Assembly (NCBI RefSeq): GCF_006874585.1
Contig: NZ_CP029761.1
Coordinates: 3,746,001 to 3,810,000, forward strand
Reading direction: 5' to 3'
Source: Sphingomonas sp. IC081
GTDB lineage: Bacteria > Pseudomonadota > Alphaproteobacteria > Sphingomonadales > Sphingomonadaceae
Length of the DNA: 64,000 nucleotides
Below the pieces are notes generated by a model, which worked only from the letters and a program-made list of their open reading frames with translations, ran no database searches and was not told the origin of the DNA. Shown here one piece after another: positions 30,279 through 37,889 of this stretch. The translations under genes were made by a program, and so were the position numbers. Every line of letters starts with the position of its first letter. Within the stretch, counting starts at the first letter, position 1.

Positions 30279-30595
30279 TGGCGATGGCCAAGGATACTCT
30301 TTTTGTGCTCGATTTCGATTATGCCGATCCGGCTCTCGGCGGCGAGCGCCGATTCTATTGCAAGGATTGCGTGACGGTCGAGGGCCTCCTGGCGCTGTTC
30401 CCCGAGCGGGCGGGCAATATCGAGGTTGTCCGTGTCGGCTGGCCGCGCCCGCGCGCGGCGGTGGTCGCCATGCTGGGCGAGGCCAATCAGAACCTCCCCG
30501 CGCTTGCCTTTGCCGAGGGCGGTTTCGCGGGCGACATCGAGGGCGTCCTTGCGGCGCTGCATACCCGCCACGGCTTTCCGGAGCGTCATCCATGA
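30278..30595 (+). CDS. DUF3088 protein
   Basis: A 105-residue protein with the DUF3088 pattern: LFVLDFDYADPALGGERRFYCKDCVTVEG, then FPERAGNIEVVRVGWPRPR and LGEANQNLPALAF. The FYCKDC pair of cysteines and the thioredoxin-like order of elements suggest a redox fold, but no activity is known. ATG 30278 shares its A with the stop of the beta subunit (TGATG), and its stop overlaps the alpha-subunit start (ATGA), so it is translated in step with both carboxylase subunits. A role as a carboxylase partner is inference. Confidence 0.75.
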   Translation: MAMAKDTLFVLDFDYADPALGGERRFYCKDCVTVEGLLALFPERAGNIEVVRVGWPRPRAAVVAMLGEANQNLPALAFAEGGFAGDIEGVLAALHTRHGFPERHP

Positions 30596-32433
30596 TCCAG
30601 TCGTTGCTCATCGCCAATCGCGGCGAGATTGCCTGCCGCGTCATCCGCACGGCCCGCCAGATGGGTATCCGCACTGTTGCCGTCTATTCCGATGCGGACG
30701 CCGATGCGCTGCATGTGCGCGAGGCGGACGAGGCCGTGCATATCGGCCCTTCACCGGCGCGCGAGAGCTATCTTGTCGGTGAGAAGATCCTTGCCGCGGC
30801 AAAGGCGACCGGGGCCGAGGCGATCCACCCCGGCTACGGCTTCCTGTCCGAGAATGCCGAGTTCGCGCAGGCGGTGATCGACGCGGGGCTGGTCTGGGTC
30901 GGGCCGAACCCGTCCTCGATCACTGCGATGGGCCTGAAGGACGCGGCGAAGAAGCTCATGGCCGAAGCCGGGGTGCCGGTGACGCCGGGCTACATGGGGG
31001 CTGACCAGGACCCTGCCTTCCTGGCCGACGAGGCCGCCAAGATCGGCTATCCGGTGCTGATCAAGGCGGTGGCCGGCGGCGGCGGCAAGGGCATGCGGCT
31101 GGTCGAGGCACCGGATGCCTTCATCGACGCGCTGGCCTCGTGCAAGCGCGAGGCGGCGTCGTCGTTCGGCAACGACCATGTGCTGATCGAGAAGTACATC
31201 GCCAGCCCGCGCCACATCGAAGTGCAGGTCTTCGGCGACAGCCACGGCAACGTCGTCCACTTGTTCGAGCGTGACTGCTCGCTCCAGCGCCGCCACCAGA
31301 AGGTGATCGAGGAAGCCCCCGCCCCCGGCATGGATGCGGCGACGCGCGAGGCGCTTTGCGCCGCCGCCGTGCGTGCGGCCAAGGCGGTGGACTATGTCGG
31401 CGCCGGCACCATCGAGTTCATCGCCGACGGTTCGGGCCCGCTTTCGGCCGACCGCATCTGGTTCATGGAAATGAACACGCGCCTGCAGGTCGAGCATCCG
31501 GTGACCGAGGAGATCACCGGGGTCGACCTCGTCGAATGGCAATTGCTCGTCGCCAGCGGCCAGCCGCTGCCCAAGGCGCAGCAGGACCTCGAGATCCATG
31601 GCTGGGCGATGGAGGCGCGCCTCTATGCCGAGGATCCGGCCAAGGGCTTCCTGCCCAGCATCGGCACGCTCGAACTGCTCGAGTTCGGCGAGGCCGAGGG
31701 CGGCCGCATCGACACCGGCGTCTACGAAGGCGCCGAAGTCTCGCCGTTCTACGACCCGATGATTGCCAAGGTCATCGCCTGGGGCGAGGACCGCGAGGAG
31801 GCGCGCGGGGCGCTGGGCGAGATGCTGGAGGACACCGCCGTCTGGCCGGTGCGCACCAATGCCTCGTTCCTCGTGAAAGCCCTGCAGCATCCCGACTTCG
31901 CCGCGGGCAAGGTCGACACCGCCCTGATCGGCCGCGATGGCGAGGCGATGGCCGAGGCGCCCGTGCCCTCGGACGAAGTGCTGGAGGCTGCCGCCAACTC
32001 GCTCGTGCCCGTCACCCCGCTCGCCGGTTTCCGCCTCAATGCTGCGCCGGCGCGGTCAGCATGGTTCTCGCTCGACGGCGAGAAGGTGGAGATCGCGCTG
32101 ACGGGTGAAGGCAGCGACGAGCCCGAGGCGGCCGTGCTCGTCACCGAGCAGGGCCAGGCCTGGCTGCTCACCCCCTGGCGCCGCGACGGCGTGCATGGCA
32201 GCGCCGATGCCTCGGGCGCGATCCTGGCGCCGATGCCGGGCAAGGTGATCGCCGTCGAGGTCGCCCAAGGCCAGACCGTGACCAAGGGCCAGAAGCTGCT
32301 CACGCTCGAGGCGATGAAGATGGAGCACACGCTCACCGCGCCGTTTGACGGCACGGTGGCCGAACTCAACGCCGCTGCCGGAGCGCAAGTGCAGGTCGAA
32401 ACCCTGCTCGCCCGGATCGAGGAGAGCGAATAA
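30592..32433 (+). CDS. Acyl-CoA carboxylase alpha subunit (biotin carboxylase + biotin carrier)
   Basis: A 613-residue protein. Residues 1-450 are biotin carboxylase: the start SLLIANRGEIACRVIRTARQMG, the ATP-grasp glycine loop AVAGGGGKGMRLV, and EMNTRLQVEHPVTEEITG. The C-terminal ~75 residues are a biotin carrier domain with the biotinylated lysine K576 in EAMKMEHT. Length and linkage fit methylcrotonyl- or geranyl-type carboxylases rather than the longer propionyl type. It pairs with the beta subunit two genes upstream. The ATGA overlap with the DUF3088 stop fixes the start. Confidence 0.92.
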   Translation: MIQSLLIANRGEIACRVIRTARQMGIRTVAVYSDADADALHVREADEAVHIGPSPARESYLVGEKILAAAKATGAEAIHPGYGFLSENAEFAQAVIDAGLVWVGPNPSSITAMGLKDAAKKLMAEAGVPVTPGYMGADQDPAFLADEAAKIGYPVLIKAVAGGGGKGMRLVEAPDAFIDALASCKREAASSFGNDHVLIEKYIASPRHIEVQVFGDSHGNVVHLFERDCSLQRRHQKVIEEAPAPGMDAATREALCAAAVRAAKAVDYVGAGTIEFIADGSGPLSADRIWFMEMNTRLQVEHPVTEEITGVDLVEWQLLVASGQPLPKAQQDLEIHGWAMEARLYAEDPAKGFLPSIGTLELLEFGEAEGGRIDTGVYEGAEVSPFYDPMIAKVIAWGEDREEARGALGEMLEDTAVWPVRTNASFLVKALQHPDFAAGKVDTALIGRDGEAMAEAPVPSDEVLEAAANSLVPVTPLAGFRLNAAPARSAWFSLDGEKVEIALTGEGSDEPEAAVLVTEQGQAWLLTPWRRDGVHGSADASGAILAPMPGKVIAVEVAQGQTVTKGQKLLTLEAMKMEHTLTAPFDGTVAELNAAAGAQVQVETLLARIEESE

Positions 32434-32885
32434 TGCCCGGCAAGTTCTTCGACGAATGGACCCTCGGCGAGCGCATTACCCACCAGCCCAGCCGCACCGT
32501 TACCGAGACCGACAACCTCCTGTTCTCGGCGATGACGCACAACATGCAGCCGCTCCATCTCGACGCCGAGTTCGCGAAGCAGAGCGAGTTCGGCCAGATC
32601 CTCGTCAATTCCACTTTCACCTTCAGCCTTGCCGTCGGCCTGTCCATCGCGGACACCACGGTGGGCACGCTCGTCGCCAACCTCGGCTTCGACAAGGTGG
32701 TGACGCCCAGGCCCACCTTCATCGGCGATACGCTCACCTGCCATTCCGAAGTGGTCGAAATGCGCGAGAGCAAGTCGCGCCCGGCGCAGGGCATCGTCGT
32801 GTTCAAGCACGAACTGACCAACCAGCGCGGCGAGATCGCGCTGTCGATGCTGCGCACCGTCCTCCTCAAGAAGCGAGACGCCTGA
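32433..32885 (+). CDS. MaoC-family enoyl-CoA hydratase / dehydratase
   Basis: A 150-residue hot-dog protein of the MaoC family, a probable (R)-specific enoyl-CoA hydratase. Visible are FFDEWTLGERITHQPSRTVTETDN, then the active-site helix NMQPLHLDAEFA and the PRPTFIGDTLTCHSEVVEMRESKS strand block that ends the fold. The ATG starts on the last base of the alpha-subunit stop (TAATG), so it belongs to the carboxylase operon. It probably hydrates the unsaturated product made by the carboxylase, but the order of steps is not shown. Confidence 0.87.
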   Translation: MPGKFFDEWTLGERITHQPSRTVTETDNLLFSAMTHNMQPLHLDAEFAKQSEFGQILVNSTFTFSLAVGLSIADTTVGTLVANLGFDKVVTPRPTFIGDTLTCHSEVVEMRESKSRPAQGIVVFKHELTNQRGEIALSMLRTVLLKKRDA

Positions 32886-32894
32886 TCCGGCCCG

Positions 32895-33047
32895 GTTGAC
32901 ACTGTTGACACGGTCCAGAGGAAAAAAACCGCCTCCAGGCCGTGAAACGTGTCACCTTGCGGGTTGAACCGTCATCTTGTGCGCGAAAAGTGTCACCTTG
33001 TGACCGCGCAAGGCGACACTGTCCGCCGGTGCGTGTCACTTTGTGAA
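32895..33047. repeat. Iteron-like GTGTCA repeats between convergent genes
   Basis: GTTGACAC occurs twice (32895-32902, 32904-32911). The related motif GTGTCAcctTG, in direct orientation with variants, has its GTCA at 32951, 32971, 32992 and 33035, i.e. spacings of 20, 21 and 43 bp. An inverted variant (CAAGGCGACAC) is at 33009-33019. No coding potential is seen. Confidence 0.6.
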
Positions 33048-33161
33048 GCCCCGCGCCCGCTTTTCCCACGATGTCAAAGATCGCCTCGCGCGGGATCATG
33101 GCAGGGCGGGGCGATGTAGGAAAACGCTTTGCATTTGGGGGCGAAGGGAAAAACGCGAGGG

Positions 33162-33986
33162 TTAATCGCCGCCACCTCCACAGCCGCCGCCGCATGAGCT
33201 TCCACAGGAGGAGCCGCAGGCGTGAGAAGCGCTGCAATCGTGTCCATGCGAGGCGTGGTCGTTGCCGGAGGAGGAGCAACTTGTCGTCCCGCAGGAACTC
33301 CCGCCGTCATTCCGGCGGTTTTTCGGGTCTGCAGGGGCTTGCTCCAGACGGCTTGTGACAAGCGGGAGCACCAGAAGCGCGCCGGCGGAAACGACGATCC
33401 CCACGGCAAGGGCGGCAAGGCCCCGGGAGGCCAGGCCGATCGCGAGGATCAGGCAGATGACAAGGATCGGGGTGATCGGGTTCAGCGCGAGTATCGCGGA
33501 TCGCCGCGCGGGTCTGACCGGCGGGGCAGCGTTCGAGGTGCAAGGCCGGGGCCAGACGTCGATGGGGGGATGCTCGCCGAACGTCGCTTCGTACCGCCGC
33601 AGGGTTTCAAGATAGGCGTCGCGGTGTCGCCCCGTATCCTCCGCGCTACCGGAAGAGGGTTCGTGGTGGAGGTCCGTTTCGAGAATCGTCCGGCACAGCA
33701 CTTGCCAGTAATGGCGCGTGTGCAGAAGGTGGAGGTGCCATGCGCGATCGATATCGTCTGATGGCACGACCATCGACGGCGCTGTTGCCGCCAGCGCCAG
33801 AAATCGCAGGTACTCACTGTAGGCGCGTTCGGAGCGCGGCGAAGACCAGCCATTTTCAGCGGCCAGCTTGATCGTGAAATCGCTCCGGGCACCGGGGCGC
33901 ACGATCTGCATGGTGAGAAGTTTCGCGTGAATATCGAGCGCGCGGCGGGCAAGCCCGTCGGCGTGGACGTTCCTAGCGTCACTCAT
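33162..33986 (-). CDS. Membrane protein with GRDP-like domain and Cys/Gly-rich tail
   Basis: A 274-residue protein in three parts. The N-terminal ~150 residues resemble the glycine-rich-domain-containing protein module: YLRFLALAA, then DIDRAWHLHLLHTRHYWQVLC, and RDAYLETLRRYEATFG. The middle (about 163-210) is two hydrophobic spans (PILVICLILAIGLASRG and AALAVGIVVSAGALLVLPLV). The last ~48 residues are Gly, Ser, His and Cys rich with seven cysteines (SCGTTSC and ACGSSCGSSCGGGCGGGGD). The layout recalls the TIGR04222 family. A metal-binding tail is plausible but unproved. No Shine-Dalgarno-like site stands out upstream of ATG 33986. Confidence 0.7.
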   Translation of the reverse strand: MSDARNVHADGLARRALDIHAKLLTMQIVRPGARSDFTIKLAAENGWSSPRSERAYSEYLRFLALAATAPSMVVPSDDIDRAWHLHLLHTRHYWQVLCRTILETDLHHEPSSGSAEDTGRHRDAYLETLRRYEATFGEHPPIDVWPRPCTSNAAPPVRPARRSAILALNPITPILVICLILAIGLASRGLAALAVGIVVSAGALLVLPLVTSRLEQAPADPKNRRNDGGSSCGTTSCSSSGNDHASHGHDCSASHACGSSCGSSCGGGCGGGGD

Positions 33987-34373
33987 GTCTGGATATCCCG
34001 TAAGGAGGGTGGAGCGGACCGGAAGGACGGGCGTTTTTGCCTGGGTTCAGGCAGGATAGGATCGCCCTGGGGGTGTCTCTGGTCCACGGCGTCATCATAG
34101 CGTATCGGCGCTTATTGTCTACTATTTTACTTGAGAATTATATTTCCGCCCTTCAACGATGTCGCCGGGCACTGCCACCAGTGCGGATCATGGCGATGCG
34201 GTCACGCGTGCGTCAATCGGGACATGTCGACGCGCTGCCCGCAGGCACGGGGTTACGATGACCCTGTAATCTCGATAAAATCTTGCAATTGCCGATGCTT
34301 AGCTAACGCTATTGATCCCGTGCGAACGGGGCGGCACCGGCTTCCCCCAACCATCGACATACAGGTTATCAAG
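33987..34373. other. Intergenic stretch with no recognised feature
   Basis: About 390 bases between two divergent genes. It is lower in GC than the surroundings near 34105-34145, which may mark promoters, but I see no clear gene, repeat or terminator. Confidence 0.5.
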
Positions 34374-35231
34374 ATGAAGTCTGCTTATCGGCTCCCCGAT
34401 CCGGGGCACATCCTGCCGGAGAGGGCGGTCGCGATCCGGCGGCACGGATTTGCCGACCATTATCGCCTGCTGTTCATCAGCGTTGTCCTGGGGCTGGTTT
34501 CGATCGGCACGGTGGTTGTCGTCTGGCCCGGACTCTACGCCGATTATCGCATCAGGCAGAACCCGGTGGAGGTGCCCGAGGCCTCGCTCGCCAGCAGCGA
34601 GTGCAAGACCAAGAACATCAGCGTCAATTGCAAGGCGGGAATCGCCTATCCGCGCGATGGACAGACCCAGATCCGTTCGGTCGAATTCTCGTTCATCAGC
34701 CTCGATCGCGGCGATTTCGAAACGACGGTGGTTGCCGAGCGCGGCCATCCCGACAACATCACCCTGTCGCTGGCGATCGACGAGCTGTGGAACCGCTTCC
34801 TTGGCTCACTGGCGATCGTCGTGCTGCTCGGCTGGACCGCGATCCTGATGGCGCGGCGCTTTATCCATGTTTCCGCCGCCGTGAAGGCGTTCAGGCAGCC
34901 GGCGGTGCTGCAGCCGGTCTGGGCGCGCATCACCATGCGCGGCAAAGGCAATCGCTGGGGCTGGGGCGGCGGCAGGAACCGCATCACCTATTTCCCGGTC
35001 ACCGGGCTGCGCAAGGGCATGGCGATACCGACGCTGTTCACCAAGGCGGAGACGCCGTGGATGCATTACGATCCCGCGCAGAACGAGACCTTCGCGCTGG
35101 CGGCGCTCCATCCCGGCGCGATCCTGCCGATCATGCTGGACGAGGCGTTTGACCGCCTGGAACTGACCGATGACGAAGTGCGCCAGGCCCGCGTGGTCCG
35201 CGACGGGCTGGCGGCCCGGATCGGGGAGTGA
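34374..35231 (+). CDS. Two-span membrane protein of unknown function
   Basis: A 285-residue protein. Spans lie at about residues 32-50 (LLFISVVLGLVSIGTVVVV) and 142-160 (FLGSLAIVVLLGWTAILMA). Between them is a ~90-residue loop, probably periplasmic, with two cysteines (SECKTK and NCKAGI) that may form a disulfide. The C-terminal ~120 residues are soluble (GRNRITYFPVTGLRKGM and AALHPGAILPIMLDEAFDRLE). I do not recognise a family. ATG 34374 was chosen as the start because the N-terminus then directly precedes the first span; a longer upstream frame is unlikely. It stands alone between the Cys-rich protein gene and iclR. Confidence 0.6.
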   Translation: MKSAYRLPDPGHILPERAVAIRRHGFADHYRLLFISVVLGLVSIGTVVVVWPGLYADYRIRQNPVEVPEASLASSECKTKNISVNCKAGIAYPRDGQTQIRSVEFSFISLDRGDFETTVVAERGHPDNITLSLAIDELWNRFLGSLAIVVLLGWTAILMARRFIHVSAAVKAFRQPAVLQPVWARITMRGKGNRWGWGGGRNRITYFPVTGLRKGMAIPTLFTKAETPWMHYDPAQNETFALAALHPGAILPIMLDEAFDRLELTDDEVRQARVVRDGLAARIGE

Positions 35232-35255
35232 GGCGCGCTGTGGGCTGCGCGCCGC

Positions 35256-36044
35256 TCAGCCTGCGAGATGGTCGCTGAGCGAGCGTGCCGCGCCGACCAG
35301 CGCCTGTTTTACCCGCTCCATCTCGCCGCGCAGGGTGGCGCCGATGCCGATGGCAACGAGGGCGTGGGTCGGCACGCCATTGCCGCGCCCGCCCTTCCAC
35401 ACCGGCGCGGCGATCACGGTGACGCCGGCGATGTAGTGGCCCTCGTCCACGGCAATGCCGGTCTGCCGCGCTTCGGCGACTTGCGCGCACCATTCTTCCC
35501 ATGACGGCGCATGGTCCCAGCGCAGCGCCTCGAAGCGCGGGCGCAAGCTTTCGAGGTCGGAGACCCCAAAGGCGGCGATGCAGCGGCCGGTGGCGGAAAC
35601 GAGCGCGGGGAAGCGGCTGCCCACTTGCGTCGAGAGCTGGAACGCCTCGCTCGCCTCAGCCATCGCCGTGACGATGATGTGGTCGAGCCCGAAGACCTGC
35701 ACGCCCAGCGTGGTCAGCCCGAACTCGCGCGAGATGCGGTCGAGCGGGCCTTGCGCAAGATCGTTGAACTGGTCTCGCTTGAGCCAGCCACGGGCCAGCG
35801 TGAGCACGCCGGCATCGAGCGCGTAGCGCTTGGTATCGGGGTCAAAAGCCACGAATTCCTCGGCCACCAGCGCCCTCAGGACATAGAGGCAGGTGCTGGG
35901 CACGAGGCCCAGTTCGCGGGCCACGGCCTGCACCCCCATCGGCGATCCGCGCTTGCCCAGCAGGCGCAGCACGGCGGCCGCCCGGGCGATGGCGGGGGCC
36001 TTGCTGGCGCGCACGGCGTCTTCGAGGGGGTCTGTCTGGCTCAT
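35256..36044 (-). CDS. IclR-family transcriptional regulator
   Basis: A 262-residue IclR-type regulator. The N-terminal winged helix is AIARAAAVLRLLGKRGSPMGVQAVARELGLVPSTCLYVLRALVAEEFV (about 18-66). The C-terminal effector domain, GAF-like, has VSATGRCIAAFGVSDLE and RQTGIAVDEGHYIAGVTVIAAPV. It is divergent from the acyl-CoA ligase gene with 132 bp between, and an AT-rich repeat in that gap is a likely binding site. It is expected to respond to an intermediate of the neighbouring acyl-CoA pathway. The family includes both activators and repressors. Confidence 0.92.
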   Translation of the reverse strand: MSQTDPLEDAVRASKAPAIARAAAVLRLLGKRGSPMGVQAVARELGLVPSTCLYVLRALVAEEFVAFDPDTKRYALDAGVLTLARGWLKRDQFNDLAQGPLDRISREFGLTTLGVQVFGLDHIIVTAMAEASEAFQLSTQVGSRFPALVSATGRCIAAFGVSDLESLRPRFEALRWDHAPSWEEWCAQVAEARQTGIAVDEGHYIAGVTVIAAPVWKGGRGNGVPTHALVAIGIGATLRGEMERVKQALVGAARSLSDHLAG

Positions 36045-36046
36045 TG

Positions 36047-36073
36047 TTCAATATATAGAATAACATTCAATAT
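36047..36073. promoter_or_regulatory. AT-rich repeated motif upstream of iclR and the acyl-CoA ligase
   Basis: TTCAATAT occurs twice (36047-36054 and 36066-36073), 19 bp apart. The first copy extends into a near-palindrome TTCAATATATAGAA (36047-36060). Placed 3 bp from the iclR start, it could block or drive both promoters. IclR binding is inferred. Confidence 0.5.
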
Positions 36074-36176
36074 TTACAAAACAAGCGCGTTTCATCACCA
36101 TTGCTGAACACAAGGACAAAAAGCCGATGCGCGAGTCGTGCAAGCGAGTCGTGTCGGCGGGCAAGCGGGATGAGCG

Positions 36177-37763
36177 ATGGTGAAGTTGACCGATCTTTCG
36201 AGCTATGCCGATGCGCAGGCGCATGCCTCCTCGGCAGCGCTGTGGGAACTGTTCGACGGCGACCGCGACGTGCTCAACATCGCGCATGAGTGCATCACCC
36301 GGCATGCCGATGGTTCGGGCCGGGCGGCGGTGCGGATCGCCCACGCAGATGGCCGCGATGAAATCCTCAGCTTCGACCTGATCGCCGCCGGAGCCGCGCG
36401 CTTTGCCCACTGGCTCGATGCCGAGGGGGTGCAACCGGGCGAGCGCATCGCCTTCATGCTGGAGCCCTCGCTGCCGTTCTACGTCTGCCTGTTCGGGGCG
36501 ATGCAGACCGGGGCGATCTCGGTGCCGCTGTTCACGCTGTTCGGGCCCGACGCGCTGAAGCTCAGGATCGACGACTGCAAGCCCTCGATCCTCGTCACCA
36601 ATGCCGAGAAGGCGGAGCTTGCACGCGGCGCGGTGACGGCGGAAAACGGCCTGCGCGTGATCGTCGCGGACGAGGGCCTGCTGGACGAGATCGCGAAGTT
36701 CCCCGCGACGTATGCGCCGAAGACCAGGGCCGGCGACCTCGCCGTGTTCCAGTACACCAGCGGCACCACGCGCGAGCTGCCCGAAGCGGTGAAGCACACG
36801 CACAAGGCATTGGTCACGCTGATGTTTGCGGCGCTCTACGGCACCGGGATCCGTCCGGGCGACGCGTTCTTCTGCCCGTCCTCGCCCGCATGGGGCCATG
36901 GTCTCTGGCACGGCACGCTGGCGCCATTAGGTCTGGGCGTCACCACCGGCACCTTCGCGGGGCGCTTCGATCCGGTGCGGCTGATGAAGGCGCTGGATGA
37001 CTACGGCATCACCAATATGTCGGCGGCGGCAACGCACTACCGGATGATGAAGAACAGCGGCGCGGCGGGGGACTACGCGTTCCACTTCCGCAAGCTGTCC
37101 TACACCGGGGAGCCGATCGATCCGGCGACGCTGGAATGGATCGACGAGACGTTCAGGGTGCCGGTCTGCTCGATGTACGGCACCACCGAGATCGGCGTGG
37201 TGCTGGTGAACTACCCCGGTGCGGCGGACTTCACGGTGAAGCCGGGGTCGCTGGGCAAGGCGGTGCCGGGGCAGAAGCTGGAAGTCCAGCGCGCCGATGG
37301 CACGCCCACCGCCCCCGGCGAGATCGGCGAGCTGATGCTCTGGCGGGGCGGCGCCTGGATGACCACCAAGGACCGCGCGAAGATCGACGACGAGGGCTAT
37401 TTCTACCACTGCGGCCGCGCCGATGACGTGATCATCTCGGCCGGCTGGACGATGTCCGCCGTCGAGATCGAGAACACCATGCTGCGGCATGACAACGTGC
37501 TGGAATGCGGGGTGATCGGCGTGCCCGACGCGCAGCGCGGGCAAGTGGTGAAGGCCTTTGTCGTCGCCGATCGCGCGGGCGACGATGGCTTCGTCAAGGA
37601 GCTTCAGGACTTCACCCGCGAACGCCTCGCCCAGCACGAATTCCCGCGCATCGTGGAGTTCGTGGACGAGCTTCCCAAGAACCCGGCCGGCAAGGTCCAC
37701 CGCAAGATGCTGCGCGACCGCGAGGCGGCGAAGGCCGCTGAAGCGGTAGCAACTGTGAACTGA
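36177..37763 (+). CDS. AMP-dependent acyl-CoA synthetase/ligase
   Basis: A 528-residue ANL-superfamily ligase that activates a carboxylic acid to its CoA ester through an acyl-AMP. The P-loop-like block is QYTSGTTRELPEAVKHTH, an altered form of the usual TSGTTGxPKG seen in some acyl and benzoate CoA ligases. SMYGTTEIGV is the A5 motif and KDRAKIDDEGYFYHCGRADDVIISAGWTMS covers A7-A8. The catalytic lysine is in NPAGKVHRKML near the C-terminus. It is the first gene rightward of iclR. The substrate cannot be read from the sequence. Confidence 0.9.
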   Translation: MVKLTDLSSYADAQAHASSAALWELFDGDRDVLNIAHECITRHADGSGRAAVRIAHADGRDEILSFDLIAAGAARFAHWLDAEGVQPGERIAFMLEPSLPFYVCLFGAMQTGAISVPLFTLFGPDALKLRIDDCKPSILVTNAEKAELARGAVTAENGLRVIVADEGLLDEIAKFPATYAPKTRAGDLAVFQYTSGTTRELPEAVKHTHKALVTLMFAALYGTGIRPGDAFFCPSSPAWGHGLWHGTLAPLGLGVTTGTFAGRFDPVRLMKALDDYGITNMSAAATHYRMMKNSGAAGDYAFHFRKLSYTGEPIDPATLEWIDETFRVPVCSMYGTTEIGVVLVNYPGAADFTVKPGSLGKAVPGQKLEVQRADGTPTAPGEIGELMLWRGGAWMTTKDRAKIDDEGYFYHCGRADDVIISAGWTMSAVEIENTMLRHDNVLECGVIGVPDAQRGQVVKAFVVADRAGDDGFVKELQDFTRERLAQHEFPRIVEFVDELPKNPAGKVHRKMLRDREAAKAAEAVATVN

Positions 37764-37770
37764 CCCTTCC

Positions 37771-37856
37771 CGTCGTCCCCGCGAAAGCGGGGACCCCGCT
37801 TTTCTTGGCGGGCGCAGCGAGAAGGAAGCGGGGCCCCCGCTTTCGCGGGGGTGACG
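37771..37856. repeat. Paired intergenic palindromes (REP-like)
   Basis: CCCCGCGAAAGCGGGG (37777-37792) and CCCCGCTTTCGCGGGG (37834-37849) are inverted copies within a larger arrangement bounded by CGTC and GACG, so the whole can fold into a long cruciform. This motif is a familiar dispersed element of sphingomonad and some other GC-rich genomes. Confidence 0.7.
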
Positions 37857-37889
37857 AAACAGAGTTTGAATATTCAGGAGAGTACCGAA

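Noticed and set aside
32886-33161. CRISPR array from the GTGTCA repeats
   Set aside because: Repeat units are short and imperfect, spacers of unlike kind are absent and there are no cas genes.
35131-35502. A short minus-strand frame overlapping the 3' end of iclR
   Set aside because: Its product is arginine- and glycine-rich without domain pattern and is antisense or out of frame to iclR, with no ribosome site.
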